DNA of 64,000 nucleotides, taken from NCBI GenBank assembly GCA_030411725.1, contig MU839829.1, forward strand, positions 2,480,001 through 2,544,000. The letters are read 5' to 3'. Below are positions 32,791 through 45,800 of the stretch, piece by piece. The number at the start of each line of letters is the position of its first letter. The stretch's first letter is position 1. The DNA is from Echria macrotheca (lineage: Eukaryota; Ascomycota; Sordariomycetes; Sordariales; Schizotheciaceae). Position numbers and translations under genes: made by a program. Below the pieces are notes generated by a model. The model was not told the origin of the DNA and ran no database searches. It saw nothing but the letters and a program-made list of their open reading frames with translations.

Positions 32791-33457
32791 TCACTCCTCA
32801 TCCTTCCCCAAAACCCTAGCCTTCAAAATCTTAATCTCCTCCCTCGGCCGATCCTCCGCATCCGTCGGCAACAACCCCATCCGCCTCACAATCCCCATCC
32901 CGCTCTTCACCCTCCCAAAGATAGTATGCTTCCCATCGAGCCAGGGCGTCGGCGCAAGCGTGATGAAGAACTGGCTTCCGTTGGTATTCGGGCCGGCGTT
33001 GGCCATGCTGAGGATGCCCGCGCCGGTATCTATTTTCTCTCCCACACAGGTTATTATCACACTCTCTCAAAATGGGAAAGGGGGAAAGGGGAAGGGGGGA
33101 TGGCAAACGTTTAAGCCCGGGATGTATCTCATCCTCAAACTTGTCGCCGTAGATACTCGAGCCGCCGCGGCCTGTGCCGGTCGGATCGCCGCCCTGGATC
33201 ATGAAGTCGCGGATGACGCGGTGGAAGGGGACGGAGTCGTAGTAGCCGCGCTCGGCGAGGGTGGAGAAGTTTTTGCAGGTTTTTGGGGCGTGGAGGGTGT
33301 AGAGTTCTATTGTTATTGTGCCCTTATGTTTTTGTGTGTCAAAGTTAGCTTTGTATTTTTTTGCGATTGATGAGAAGTGACCTAGGTGGTGAGAACGACA
33401 CAGAATATGACAGAAAAAAAATACCATTGAGGTCTCGAGTTGTACGTCTGTTGCCAT
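32791..33457 (-). CDS. Cyclophilin-type peptidyl-prolyl isomerase (PPIL1-like)
   Basis: Catalyses cis-trans isomerisation of Xaa-Pro bonds; PPIL1-type cyclophilins are spliceosome-associated. Exons 33457-33425, 33322-33109 and 33029-32791 (donors GTATTT and GTTTGC, acceptors AAG and TAG) give 161 aa, the normal length of a single-domain cyclophilin. The splices produce MATDVQLETSMGTITIELYT and HPGLKHTGAGILSMANAG. Active-site elements are present: FHRVIRDFMIQGGDPTGTG (catalytic Arg), GSQFFITLAPTPWLDGKHTI and FGRVKSGM. The absence of a signal peptide and the short N-terminus with VxLETSMG fit the PPIL1/Cyp branch. It transcribes away from the tRNA-like cluster's upstream end, same strand. Confidence 0.93.
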
Positions 33458-34363
33458 TGTCACTTTACTGGTCTGGAGTGTTGTTGTTGCCGGTTTACGA
33501 CTCTGTGTTGAGAGTCTAGTGAGTGGTCCTTTCGTGATGAGGAAGACTAGGTATCGAAGAGTCTTGATTTGCTGGGAGTCGAAATAAGAAGAAAAATGGG
33601 CAGGGTTGCAATCGTAAATTAGTTCCAAGCAAACGGACCTCGATTCAAGTTGCGGGCGTCGGTAGAGACACGGAGTTTCTCGAGCTGGCAGAATCTCAGA
33701 TGAGATGGGGTTGCAGCTGAGAGTCCAAGTTGAGATGCATGAAGTGACGATACAGTGCGAGACACAGTCCAGGCGACGCACTGTACCAAAGTGCGTGGGC
33801 TTGGCATCTCAACCTCACCACCGACTTACAAAACAATATTTCGAATGTCTATCTCATTTTTGAGATGATATGTCTGGTTCAATGCCGGAAAAGTTCAGTT
33901 TGGGTCACAGCTGTAAACATTAGCGAAGCCCTCTCCTAGCGGACGTCTACGGTTTACTTCCTCATCAGCAGCGCCGCTGGTCAACTGGTGCTGCCCCTGA
34001 GGCTTCCCCTATCAAGACGGTAGTGGCTCAAGAAATGAATACCCCTACAGACCTTGGGAGATAACAAGAGACAGCATCAGACTCGGTTTCCATTGTATTG
34101 AGTGTACAGAGATCCTCCATGACTGGCATACGGATACGAGATCACCAATTACTCAAAACATGACTCAACCGAACAAGTACCATATATTAGAGATTACCTC
34201 GTTGCAAGCCTCGTAAATCAGAATAATCGACGACGGATCCCTTAACATACCCACCAGTTTTCTTCCAGTGTCCCCCCTCCCCCCCCCGCGATCAAGAACT
34301 TTTGCGCAACCATTTCCACCTGGGAACCCCAAGAACCCCCCATCACATCTACCACCAACCCCC
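33458..34363. other. Spacer between cyclophilin and CFEM genes
   Basis: About 900 bp with the cyclophilin promoter at left and the CFEM gene 3'UTR at right. The cyclophilin-adjacent ORF reaching 33,781 is only an upstream extension without ATG-supported homology. Confidence 0.45.
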
Positions 34364-35021
34364 TTACAGCGCCGCAACAACTCCCAAAACCGCCACCACC
34401 AACCCACCCAGGCCATTCATCCCCATGCCCGCCGCGCCATTACTATTCCCCGGCCCCCCAGTGCTACTACTAGCCGGACCCTTAGTACTAGTACTCAACA
34501 CCACCTTACTCGAACTCGTCCCCTTCCCACCACCCGTGCTCGTCATCCCCGTCATCGTGACCGTCCCATTCCCCACCGTCACAGTCGAACTCGGCACAAT
34601 CGTGACTCCCCCGGTAACCGTGGTATTGCTCGTCAGCGTCACCCCTCCGCCAGTAGCAGTAGCCGTAGCAGTCGCCGAGTACGCCGAGCACGCCGCCTCG
34701 CCCGCGCTCTGCGCCTTGCCGAGATCAGAAGCCTGACACGCGGCAATCAGGCAGGGCGCGACCGTGGCCGCGATGGCCGTCTTGCTCGCGCCGCATTGGC
34801 AGGATATGTCTGTCGCCGCGCAGCCGACTGCTGAGATTGCCGAGGCTAAGCAGGAAGTCTGTTCCCCCCATGAAAAAATAGTCAGCACCGGATAGGTATG
34901 ATGGGGAGGGAGGGAGGTAGGTAAGGGGGGATATTACAGCGCATGGGGGCTGGCCTGCGAGATTCTGGGCTAGCACGAGGCTAGAAGAGGCCGCGGCGAT
35001 GAGGAGAGAGGTGAGCTTCAT
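34364..35021 (-). CDS. CFEM-domain GPI-anchored cell-surface protein
   Basis: Exons 35021-34938 and 34858-34364 (GTAATA donor, CAG acceptor) give 192 aa. A signal peptide MKLTSLLIAAASSSLVLA precedes the CFEM domain with eight cysteines (C27, C31, C41, C48, C50, C64, C69, C85) and Asp45 in CAATDISCQC, the Asp that ligates haem iron in Candida CFEM proteins (family knowledge). A Thr/Ser-rich stalk follows (TATATATGG, STVTVGNGTVTMTG) and the protein ends in a short hydrophobic GPI signal (GLGGLVVAVLGVVAAL) after small residues (NSNGAAG). Expected at plasma membrane/cell wall; roles in the family include haem/iron uptake, adhesion and effector activity. Which applies here is unknown. Confidence 0.9.
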
Positions 35022-35849
35022 TGTGGGCTGTGATTCGTAATCAGTTGGTGGTGTATGTGGAAAGTTCACCGTCGCGAGTGACTTTCGTGAGGCAAAACAG
35101 GTCGACAGCAGCAACAAGAGTGATGATGCTAAAAGGGAACAGGAACTCTCCCAGAAAACGAGATTCCCAAACAGAGCGGGGTGTTCGCTTTAAGTCGTGC
35201 AAACAAAAATTCCCCGTATATTGGGGACGGGAAGGAGCTAGTTACCCATCCAACACCTTCCCTTCCACCAGACAACCACCCACCACCATTCCACAGCTTT
35301 CCTTCCCAGACACACAGCACAGCACCGCCCGCAGTTCACCGGGCAGTGGCATGTATGCGCCACCTGAATCTCGATTCGCCGGCACGCACTCCGGCACGCC
35401 GGCTGAGTTCCGGGTATGGCACGATATTTCATCTCGGTCCGCCAGGTACACCTCCTGCGTTTAGACTGCCCCTTTCCGGGCTGCAGCCAACCCCGCATAC
35501 ATATCATGCATTAATGTCATCGATTGATTAAAGTTGGGACGTTGGTGTTAAATGCATAGCCATCGGCTCAGTGACGACGTCACACCGTGCTGTGATACTC
35601 GGCAAGAAGCAGAAAGTTGGAATGGGGAAAATGCCGTGTTGGTTCACCGGGAGACAACCATTCCAGTCGTCAGTCTGGACCTAGCTGGCTGGCTGTCGTC
35701 CGACAAAGCCACATGTCCCAATATTTGACCGTGTCACCGAATACAGATCATAGAAAAGAATATGTGTAATTGTATCAGCTCTTGGGCGCACTCTTTGCTT
35801 TTCCCACTCCTTGTATTATCCTAGGAAGACGTATAGGCAGCCTCCACGA
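35022..35849. other. Spacer between CFEM and oxysterol-binding genes
   Basis: About 830 bp: CFEM promoter on the left, 3'UTR of the oxysterol-binding protein on the right. The ORFs seen are unconvincing. Confidence 0.45.
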
Positions 35850-38800
35850 TCAAAAGATCTGCTCCAGACCATCCCATACGTGCGGATCCCCTTCAGGACC
35901 AGCGTGCTTGCGTCTCTCCCAATATTGCCCATTGAACTTCCAGTACTCTTCGCCTGTGATCTCGCACCTTGCCTTAGTAAACCAAGCCGGCACAAACTCT
36001 TCGCCTCGTGCCTCCCGCTCCCGTCGCCGGGCACGCTGCGCCTCCTCCAGCCTATTCTTCTCCGTGGCCGCAAAGTCATATTCGCCGTCTTCCATGGCTC
36101 GCTGATCAGGACGCAGCCGGGAATCCGTCGGCGCGATCCATGGCCTCAGCTTGTCGTCGATATGATTGAACGTAAGCACAAAAGGAGTCAGGTTAAAAGG
36201 AATACCAGCTGGTCGCTCATTCGCTTGCCAGATGAGGAACGCCCGTGAGGGATCATTGAAACTGCCAGCGTGTGCCGGCTCTCCATCAGCGGGTTCATCG
36301 ACCGTCGTCTCGAAACCGGGTGTCAGTCGCGCATAGAGTTTCGAGTTCCACCGGCCGCCCATGCTGACCCGCACCTGGCCATTCGCGTCGACAATCTTTC
36401 CAGAGATCTGGTATGCGCTGGAAGCTTTCCAGCCCCGCGCCTTGAACTCGAGATGACAGACCTCACCCGTGTGCCAGTTCTTGATCTCCATTGGCCCATA
36501 GTTGTCGACGACCGGATTGCCCGTTATGATACCGACCACCGACGACGTGACCTTCTTCCACGTGTAGAGTTCTTCCGTCCCGCCTGCTGTCGGCCGGAGC
36601 CTGAGGAACCAGGTGCCGAGAGGGTTGATATCGAAGGACCGACCATAGAACTTGGACTTGACCGCCGACTCGCCGTAGTACGTCCATTTGGGCGACTCGG
36701 CCCAGGCAGCACCAACCGGAGGGTGGTGGCTGACTTGTTCAATGAAGAAGCGATAGTTTTTGTCCGGCCTGACATATTCAAACGTCTCTCCAAGTAATGG
36801 GTTGAACGGCTTGGCCACGCGTCCAATGGTCGATGCGTATTCACTGGCAGCAAAAGCCGCGACATAAATCATCCGCTCAATAGAGTCCGTCCGGTCCGCT
36901 GCAAGGTCCAGGAGATCGGCATATTCCATGTCTTCGCCACATCTGTAAAGCAGCGAGGTGGGCTCGTTAAAAGACACAGGTAGCGTCATCTTGGTCATGT
37001 CCTTGCCGATCATGGATTTCAGAATTCCCTAGACTAGTCAGCAGTGCCATCGGAATACATCGTGGGACTTACCCAAAGCGAAATCTTAGGCCGGTCATCG
37101 GCATCCATCTTCAGCCGCGTCCTGATGCCGTTCTCGTACCCCTTGAAGGAATCGCTGATGTTGTAGGCATCAGAAATCACCAACTGCTTCTGATCCTGAC
37201 TTGTGGCGACCTCGGAAGGCGGAAGTTGTGAGACCTCAACTTGGCCCGCATCTACGGCGTCGAAAAACTCTTCTTCCTCCGACTCGGAGTCTGAAATCTC
37301 AGCCGCAACCTGGGCGATTACTGTCTGGCGGCGGCTGAGATTAAACGCCGGGGACTTGGCCCCTTCCGCTTCGTCCGCGGCATTGTCACCCGTGATTTCC
37401 TCCGCAGCAATTCCGGGGTTGGTGGGCATCTGGCTATCATCCACCAGCCCGGTCTCTATCGCCTCCCGGAGTATACGCTTGGTCGCCTTCCTCTTCAGTT
37501 CGGCCTCCCCCACACGGGCCTCAAGAGCTTCCTGCTCCCTGGCAACCTGCGCCATACTCTCTTCCCACATTCGCCTCATCTCGCTCTCTCTGTCTAGACG
37601 GTATTGCCAATACGCATCGCGGTCTCGTGAGATCCGGAGAAGGTCCCCAATAAGTCCAGTCAGCGAGCGAATCGCGGCGTCATAGGTCGACAAGGCCTGG
37701 GAAGCTTTAGGGTCCGACAGGGGCATATTGGGATTTTTGGCCGCTTCCGCGAGCAGGGCGGACGTGACGGTAGCCATGGTATCCAGCTGCAGCTTTGCGG
37801 ACTGGGCCGTGATGTTGAAGGCATCCTTGCTGGCCACTGGCGAGTCTTGGGCGCTGGAACCATCGCCGTAGTCATCGTCGTCATCCATATCGAGCGGGCT
37901 CGCGCCATTCCTTTCCCCACGGTCGGCCTCGGTGCCGGCATCCACAAAATCATCTTCGTCGTTGCTACCGGTGGTGCTAGCGCCAGCGAACGACGCCTTG
38001 TTCGACATCCGGGTGGTAGTCGAGTGCAGCCGTGAGAGTTGGAAACTGCTCCGCTTGCTGCCCTCTGCCAGGCTGGCATTCTCGCTCTGCGGATCCGACG
38101 CAGCATGGATATGCTCGGCCTTGGCCTGTTTGAGCAGCTCGGCGTTGCGTGCCCGCTGCTTTTCCTCCTCCCTGGCTTGGTCTTTGGTCCATTGGATAGA
38201 ATTGTTGAGAGCCCAGAACCAGCGCTTAGCCTCGACTTCATGGTTCGCCTTCAAGGTGTACTTGACCGAGGACTTCCCAATGATCTCGAACTTGGTCTTC
38301 TCATCGGGGCTCATATGCAGCCTGGCGATGCGCATGTTGATGGCGCCGCGGCACGCCGAGCCCGCATCATCCTGATGCTTGTAGTAGCTGAGGACTCCGT
38401 CCTCGAGCACGAACCACCTCAGCTGGTATCCCTTCCTGTAATTGGTCCACTTCTTCAGGTAGCCCTTCATCTCCCGGGCTTCTCTCCCGGCAAGAGGGTC
38501 TCCCGGAGTCGAGGATGCGGCTCCTTGGGAAGCCGAGCCGAGGACAGCCTTTTCCTGGATACCCCTCTGGGCCGCCACAGCGGCCGGTGACTTCTTCAGC
38601 ATGGCCCGCGTGATCTCATCCTTTGTAACGTCCTGCGGCAATTTGCCTTTGCGATCCCGCCGGAACGGATCGGCGCCATGTAGCAGCAAGACCTGGATGA
38701 GGCGTGTGTTCTTGCGCCGGGCTGCTTCGTGGAGAAGTGTCCCACCAGCCTGGACGGTGAGAGGATCCGAGGCAAATTCTGTGCTGTTTATGTCCAGAAC

Positions 38801-39648
38801 CGTCTTGAATCGTGGTTCTTCCAGGACCTGTTCCAGAGTCTTGAAGTCACCATGTAGAATCAGATCCTGCACCTGCCGGATCTTGCTCTCAGCGAACAGG
38901 GACCTCGAAAGCTGCAGCTGTTGGAAGATCTCAGGATTACGGGCGAGATCAATTGGAAGGCGGCCCTGGTGGTTGGCAATGGCGTCGTTGATTTCCTTGT
39001 TCTCCAAAAGAAGACGGACGACGTGACTCCTCCCTTGGGCTGCGGCGATATGTAGTGGGGTATTCCCATCCTTATCCCGGGCGTTGATGTCGAGCGAGCC
39101 GGCGCCGTCTGACAGGACATATTCTACCACGGGCTGCTCGGCGCACTGGATTGCGAGATGGAGAATCGTCGTGTCCTCGAGTGTGCCAGACTGTGTCGAG
39201 AACGACGAGGTGCTAGCGCGGGGCCCATCGGCGGCACTCTCCCGGATGGCCTTGGATATTGATGCCGTGTCCCCATTACGCAGGGCTTCGACAATGCGGA
39301 ACTTCTTGACCGACGACTCGAGTGAGACTCCCTTGTCGGTAACATTGCCGGGCGGTTTGGCGCCTATTGCCGAAGGGCTGTTTTGCGAGAGGGCCCGGCC
39401 GACAGCACTACCCGCGGTTGACAGACGGGAGCTATGGCCGCGGACGGGATGTTGGGCAGCGCCCAGCGAGGCCTGCGAAGTAGCAATGGCCGGGTTCGAG
39501 GCATAGGTCGGCTGGGAGCCGTCGTCCGACTGCATATCGTCCTCGCCCGTAGCCTTTCGTCGGAGTAGAGATAGGGTTGACTTGGTGCGGCGGTGGGCGC
39601 TGTTTGCGGAGACGGTCAGCAAGCTTCGTCGGTGTGGTACGACAGCAT
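35850..39648 (-). CDS. Oxysterol-binding protein (ankyrin-PH-FFAT-ORD, Osh1/Swh1 type)
   Basis: Lipid-transfer protein acting at ER contact sites, exchanging sterol and PI4P. The main exons, 39599-37073 and 37028-35850, join KISLW to GILKSMIGKD across a 44-nt intron (GTAAGT, CTGAC, TAG). The frame at 39599 has no ATG before an acceptor CAG, so I infer an 8-nt first coding exon (ATGCTGTC, 39648-39641) and a 41-nt intron; total 1237 aa. Domains: ankyrin repeats about 145-350 (NTPLHIAAAQGRSHVVRLLL, GGTLLHEAARRKNTRLIQVL), PH domain about 375-475 (MKGYLKKWTNYRKGYQLRWF), coiled/acidic linker, FFAT-like ER motif EEEEFFDAVDA near 778, and ORD with the signature EQVSHHPP near 942. The 5' end is the only doubtful part. 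Confidence 0.92.
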
Positions 39649-40689
39649 GTCACAAGCTCCCAAAGTGAAAAGGATAGACGGTAAAAATGGACAGATGGCT
39701 CTCTTTCTCAGCCTAAAGCAAGAAGAACCGGGGAAGCAATGCGCACAACATAAGGTTTGCGCTTCGGGGCATGGTGGCAGACTTAAAGATAGAGTTAGTT
39801 TCCGGGGAGTGTGCATACCTATCCCCCGCCTCCGACATGTTCGAGGATGGAGCTGCAGCGCTGCAGCGGCCAAGACAAGGTGCAGACGGCGTGCGATGGC
39901 AATGGTGAAGCAGATAGGTAATGCAAGACTGTGGATCGGGCGAGGTATATGTCTAGGGAGCGGGGAGCAAAGGGCGTGAGTCGAGGGAGCGAGGTGGACT
40001 CCTTGGAGACAGACGTGGAAACAAGGACCACCTTGACCCCATCTGTGCTTGGGGTTGGGCTTGAGGAGAAAGAAATGACGTTGCCAGCCGCTCTGGTGCT
40101 GCACCATCTCCCTGCACGTGTGCTGCCAGCTGACAGGCACCCCTGAGCCTTGGCATCGATTGGACAGAGGCGGGGCACTGCCAGGGGTTCACGCAGACAA
40201 AAAGTCTGGATTCTGGAATTTGTTCATCAAAGGCATGGATATTCCGTAGCTAGATCTCATTCGCCTCGTGGCACGAAGAGGGACGAAATCGAGTCGAAGG
40301 GGAATTTGGTCACTTCGTTATGAATCTGGAAATGCTCCATGGAAAGCTATAGCATTTCCTATACTGTGTAGGCCCTATCAAAGGTACCTGACACGCCTCG
40401 GCTCCTTCCGTGGTCTCGCCGTTGCGGATCGACAAGCAACCCACGTTGAACCTCGGCAATCCTGGACGACTCAAAACGCCCGCGCCAGGCCCAGGCCCCT
40501 CGAGAGCTGCCAACTGATTTCAGATTCTAATAAATTGCAAGTGGTACAGAGCTGTGCAGTTCGTGGAGTGCATCTATCCATCTTTTCTGCGAGGACCCTT
40601 CTTCTCCGTTCGAGGCGCTGTGTTGCCACTTCTGGCGCTCTTGTCTGCGTATTCCGTTGCGTATTCCGTATACTTTCCAAATCCTCGCC
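39649..40689. promoter_or_regulatory. Divergent promoter region OSBP / thioesterase
   Basis: About 1 kb between opposed starts. Long minus-strand ORFs at 39,616-40,178 have no domain and probably are 5'UTR/promoter noise. The true first exon of the OSBP gene could lie here if the 8-nt exon is wrong. Confidence 0.5.
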
Positions 40690-41889
40690 ATGACTACCAT
40701 GCCGGACCGTCCTACGTTGCTGCGGGAGCCGCCACCGGACCCCAACAAGGCGCCGATTGAGAACGTCTTGGAGGTGACAGAATTAGCCGTGCTGGGTCCC
40801 GTAAGTCAAACCTGGGGTTCGCACTGGTCGAACGCCATGCTGTTGTCTATTTGCGGAATCAGCGGTTTAACTTATCATAGAATATCTTCACCAACACGCG
40901 CCGAGCGTGGCACCCGCCAGGGGCGCGCGGTATCTATGGCGGCAGCGTAATCGCCATGTGCCTGGCAGCGGCCCAGCGCACCTTGTCGGATGACTTCTCA
41001 GTCCACTCCTGCCACTGCTACTTCCTGCTTGCCGGCTCGAGCGAGCTGCCCATCCTCTTCCACGTCGAGAACGTCCGCGACGGCCGCTCCTTCGCCACGC
41101 GCACCGTGCAGGCCAAGCAAAAGGGCCGCTGCATCTTCACCACCACCATCTCCTTCGTGCGCGAGGGCTCGGCCGGCCCGATCCCCCAGGTCTCGCACGC
41201 CTCGCCCATGCCGCTCAGCGGGCCCGACGGCGAGCCGCTCCGCCCGCCGCCCGACGACTTCGACGACGAGCCCGAGCTGCTGAACGAGGGCCCGTTCCAG
41301 AGCCACCGCATCGAGGTGGTCAACCGCGACAGCCCGCACCCGCACGAGAAGAAGACGCGCCAGTGGGTGCGCGCCCGCGGCAAGATCACGGGCGGCCACC
41401 AGGCCCACCTCAACGCGCTCGCCTACGTGTCAGACAGCTACTTCATCGGCACCATCACGCGCATCCACCAGCTCTGGCGCTTTCCCTTCCGGCCCGACGA
41501 AATCCCCAAGCTGCCCGAGGACACGCAGAAGCGCGTCCGCAAGCTGCACGAGTGGGAAGGTCTCGGCGAAGTCGAGGACATGCGGGGCCGTCCCGAGGTC
41601 GGCATGATGGTCAGCCTCGACCACACTATTTACTTTCATGAGCCGAGGAAGATTCGCGCCGACGAGTGGATGGTCAATGAGATGGAGAGCCCCTGGGCCG
41701 GCGACGGCCGGGGTGTTGTGACGCAGAGGATTTTCAGCAAGGATGGCACCCTCCTGGCCACTTGCATTCAAGAGGTATGCTTTTTTGTCCCTATGCTATG
41801 TCAGACAGATGCTAATATCTTCTCTCTCCTAGGGTGTTGTTCGCCTAAAAGATTTACCCGATGTCAACAGCAAGGAGTCCAAACTTTAG
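40690..41889 (+). CDS. Peroxisomal acyl-CoA thioesterase (TesB / Acot8-like), PTS1 SKL
   Basis: Hydrolyses acyl-CoA to free acid and CoA, with the double-hotdog TesB fold. Exons 40690-40800, 40881-41774 and 41833-41889 give 353 aa; the splices join VLGP to NIFTNTRRAWHPPGARGIYGG and CIQE to GVVRLKDLP. Recognisable elements are the first hotdog GGSVIAMCLAAAQRTL ... SCHCYFLLAGSSELPILFHVE, RDGRSFATRTVQAKQKG, and the second hotdog with VSLDHTIYFHEPRKIRADEWM (catalytic Asp in LDHTI) and GVVTQRIFSKDGTLLATCIQEG. The protein ends ESKL, a canonical PTS1 encoded entirely by the 57-nt last exon, so peroxisomal import is predicted. A central DDFDDEPELL insertion is acidic. The 58-nt last intron decides whether SKL is present. 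Confidence 0.92.
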
Positions 41890-42886
41890 AGATACCATTA
41901 GACCTATTCTTTCCTTTGTGTAGCATTAGTGTAGTACGAACTAGAACCGTACATAACCGTACATGCCTTGGTGGTATCCTGGTGTTACTCGTTGTCCTGA
42001 TTGTGTTGGACAATGAGACAGTTTGGGTTGCCCGGGCCTAGATACAGAGATATGGCGAGCTTACTGGTCCCCTTTCCTTTTCTGTGGCATAGTTTCAAGT
42101 TAGACTTCATATACCTTTGTAGAATTATCCAGCACCCGTTGGATTGAGAGGATTATCCGTGAGATCCATGCGTCCTCACCCTTGATACTGAGAAACAAAG
42201 CTCTCTATTGTAACAATTACCTGTATGTAGAATGAGCGAGGCCACTTACCTCCTCGACGTTGAGTCTAATGCTCTCACTCAGGCCAAGGGTCAAAACGAA
42301 AACGATAGCAAATAACCAAACGTTCAGTAAACCAGTGCAATTAATTTTTCATTACGAAGCACCAATCATCTCCTCACCCGAGCCTCGGGCAGCCAATGCG
42401 TACGCGAGACGCCGCCTCCAAAAGGGGGCAGAGGGACATGTCAACTTTGTCTCCCCCTGGAGAACAAACTCTTTCTTGGACCACTGATCTGAATATTACT
42501 GCCTCTTGCCTCTCCTATGCTTGGGTTCCACCTCTTTCTCTCCGGGCCATCAAGGCTCCAAAAAACGCCGAAACGCTTACTGAAAATGCTGGGTATCGTA
42601 TGCCCACAACGCCAACTCCTGCCATGGTCTGATGTCCTCATCTTTGAGATGGGGGTGCAAGCCCAAAGATATCGAGACATCTGGAAGACGATGATTCCTG
42701 GACGCGCCAAATGGCACCGCCCATGATGCATTGGATATTTGCCACCGCCAACGCGCCAAGCTCAACCACTCCGCCGCGTCTATAAAAAAGAGGGAGGTGG
42801 CGGGAAGAATTACGCTCGAGACAGGCATGGAAGGGAGGATGGGATGGGATTCTGGAATATCCCGTTGGCTGACGAGTTAGGGGGCT
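41890..42886. other. Convergent 3' region
   Basis: About 1 kb between the thioesterase and Red1-like stops; no gene seen. ORFs at 42,260-42,731 lack domains. Confidence 0.5.
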
Positions 42887-45800
42887 CTAAAGAGTAACTC
42901 CCTCCAAAGGTAGAATTCGACTCTTGTCTCCGAGGAAGCGTGAGCGGTAGTCAATAATACCGCGAGCTAACGTGTCGAAATCTTTCACCTTGTTGAGGCG
43001 GAAGTCTTGAAGGACTTCTCGGAGGCCCTGGATGAAGAGACTCCTCCGCTCGCCGGTATAGTCATCTGACCTCCCCAGTTCCACGAGTATTTGTTCATCT
43101 GGAACCGAGAAGTGATAGGAGTCAGCGCTAAGAGGGGCCAGGACGGGGGCTGATGTTAGTAGTCCAACAAAGGGAGTCACTCACCACCAAGAATAATAGA
43201 TTTGAAATGCTGAAAACCACAGCCCTCTGGACAAGCCTGGCCACTTAGTTCATAAGGGCACATCGTGGCCTTGGGATCTATCATGTTGCTATACGTCAGA
43301 GATCTCAGCCCACCAGGAACGGTCTTGAGGAAGTCGGGGTGGTATCGGTAAGCGAGAAAATAACGCAGTGGGCTCTGGTAAGGGGTGAAACCTTGCTCCG
43401 ATGGGGAAATGCTCACGGTTGGCATCTAAATAAATATTAGTTCGGGCACAGTAGAGCTAGAAATAACGACTTGTACTTCTCCCGTCGGTGCGGCTACCAC
43501 TTCTTGCGACTGCTCTCGGGATTGCGTGTCGGATACTGGGTCTGGTGAAGACTTATCGGCCTCCATAAGACCTCCATCATCAGGTACTTCGTTCTCCACA
43601 CCCTTGTCGGCCTCGTCGAGCATGCCGGAGGAGATCGTCTCGGGTTGCGGTTCCTTCTCCATGTCGGCAGCTCCGGTGTTGATATCAGTCACTGGGTCAA
43701 TGGAGCTGGATACGTGGACAGCCGAGTCGAGATTTAGCACAGGGGTTGCCATTTCGAGAGCACCGGCATCGGGCAGAGCACCGCTCTCCTTCTCGCGATG
43801 GCTTTGGATCTCACTCTCACTTAGAGTTGCAGCGGTCTGGTCGTTCTCAGCGTCCTGATGAGATGGACTTGGTAAAGTCGCAGCAAGTTGGTCGTTCTCA
43901 TCGCCCTGGTGAGGTTGACTGGTTTCTCTTGACGAGTTAGGTTCGGGGGAAGATTCCCGAGACGATTCATCCTCATCCATTGATACGTCGCTAGCGTCAT
44001 CAGTTGGACCAGATGCCGGCGAAGGTTCTTCCGACATGGACGAGACTTGTTGCTCAGGAGGAGTCTCGGTCGGCGGGGAATTGACTATCTGTATGTGAGA
44101 ACTCTGACATGAAAAGCAGTGCCGACGAGAGCTTACCTGGATCGCCATTTGAGCCGAGACCATTTTGCTGCGGTAGGCTCCTGACAGAGTTGACATCCAT
44201 TTGTTCCAACTCCTTCGTCAGAAGCTGCTCTTGTGCCAGCTGCTCGTCGATCTCAGCCTGCAAGCGAAGCTCCTCTTCGCGAATCTGCCGAAGCCTCTCC
44301 AGTTTCTCCTCGAGCGACTCTTTGATGCGGGGTAGCTCCAGGCTGACGATTCGTCCTCGACGATCCGTTCCTCCCGGTTCCTGCGACAGCGTTTTCTCGG
44401 TACGCTTGGGTAGCTCGAAACTTGTTCCAGCAGAAATGTTGGGCGCAGGACCGGCAAATCTGGATCCCTGCTTCAGCGGCGAGCTAGAAGAGTCACTTTC
44501 GGCGGGATTTGGCGTTGAGCAGACCGACGATTTCTTAGCTTTTCGTCTAGCCTCTGCCTCGGCAATCTTCCGCTTCATCTCCTGTATGGCTCTTTCTTTC
44601 AAGTCCAGCTCAGCCTTCTTTCCTCTGCCGCTCGCACGGCCGATCGGTGGCGTCTTGGATGCAGAGACAGGACCTGAAAACGGACGCGGCGGCGGAGTGT
44701 TAGTCAAAGGAGGGAAATCGCGAACTGCCGGACCTCTTGATGCGAAAGCGCTGCCTTGCCGAGTAAACGAGTCCTCCTGGGACGCTTCCATGTCCATATC
44801 CATCTCTTCGTTATCGGAGTCATCGCTAACATCGATGATTACCGACGTCTCCTTACGGTTGTGACCGAAGGGTCGTTTCGGGGGATGTTCCGGCGAGGAA
44901 TAACTGATGAAGTCTGCAGCGGCCGGGCGTTTCCGTGGTCCAGTTGGAATGATCGGTTTAGCTGCTGAAGCAGGCAGAAGATTCTGGAGTGATGAGGGCC
45001 GAGCAGAGTCTTGCTGAGGTGGTTGAGGTGGTTTTACGCCGGATTTTTGGTTGTACTTGTTCAGGACAGGGTTTATGGGAACGCCATGACCGTTATAAAG
45101 AACGGTGCTCGGAATGCCACCATTCCCACCCTCAGCCACCGCCTTTTGAGCTTGCGCTTCCCTGGATTTTTGCAATGCTGCAATCTTCTTTTGCAGAAGA
45201 AATTCCTTCTCGCCCCATTGCTTCGTCTTCTGCGCTTGTGTATTGGCTGGGCCTGATTCCGTGGGCTGCATCTGCGGTGCGGCAGGCTTAGAAACATCTG
45301 CTCCTGAACCTGACGGAGTTGGTCCCTTGGCGGCCTTGGCGGCGAGGAGGCGTGCAATGCGGTCTTTCCTTTCCTCAGCCTTACCTTGTCCGGATGGCTT
45401 CGCGGAGGAATCTTTCTTGTTGGAGGCAGACTGCTGTGCGGTGGGCGGAGGAACGTCGTTGTTCTGCTCTCGAGGCGTCGGCTTTGAAACCTTGGGCGGC
45501 TCAACAGGCTTCTTCGGCATTTCGAGGTGGAGCTCCCCAAATAGTGACTTGATAATCTGCTCGTCAAAGCCTTCGTCAAGGTAATTTTGATACTTGACAC
45601 CTATTGGCCAAAGCCGCAGAATAGACTTCTGGGCCTCTTTCTTCGCTTCCGACAGCGAACTGAAAGCGCCGGAAGGCCCATTGTTGTGCGAATTCGACGC
45701 AGAGAGTGATAAACCATCTGGGCGGGAACTGTTTATCGCTGGTTGGGAGCTGTATTGAAGGCCGGGCACTATAGGGTTAGGCTGAGCCCCTCCCTGCGTG

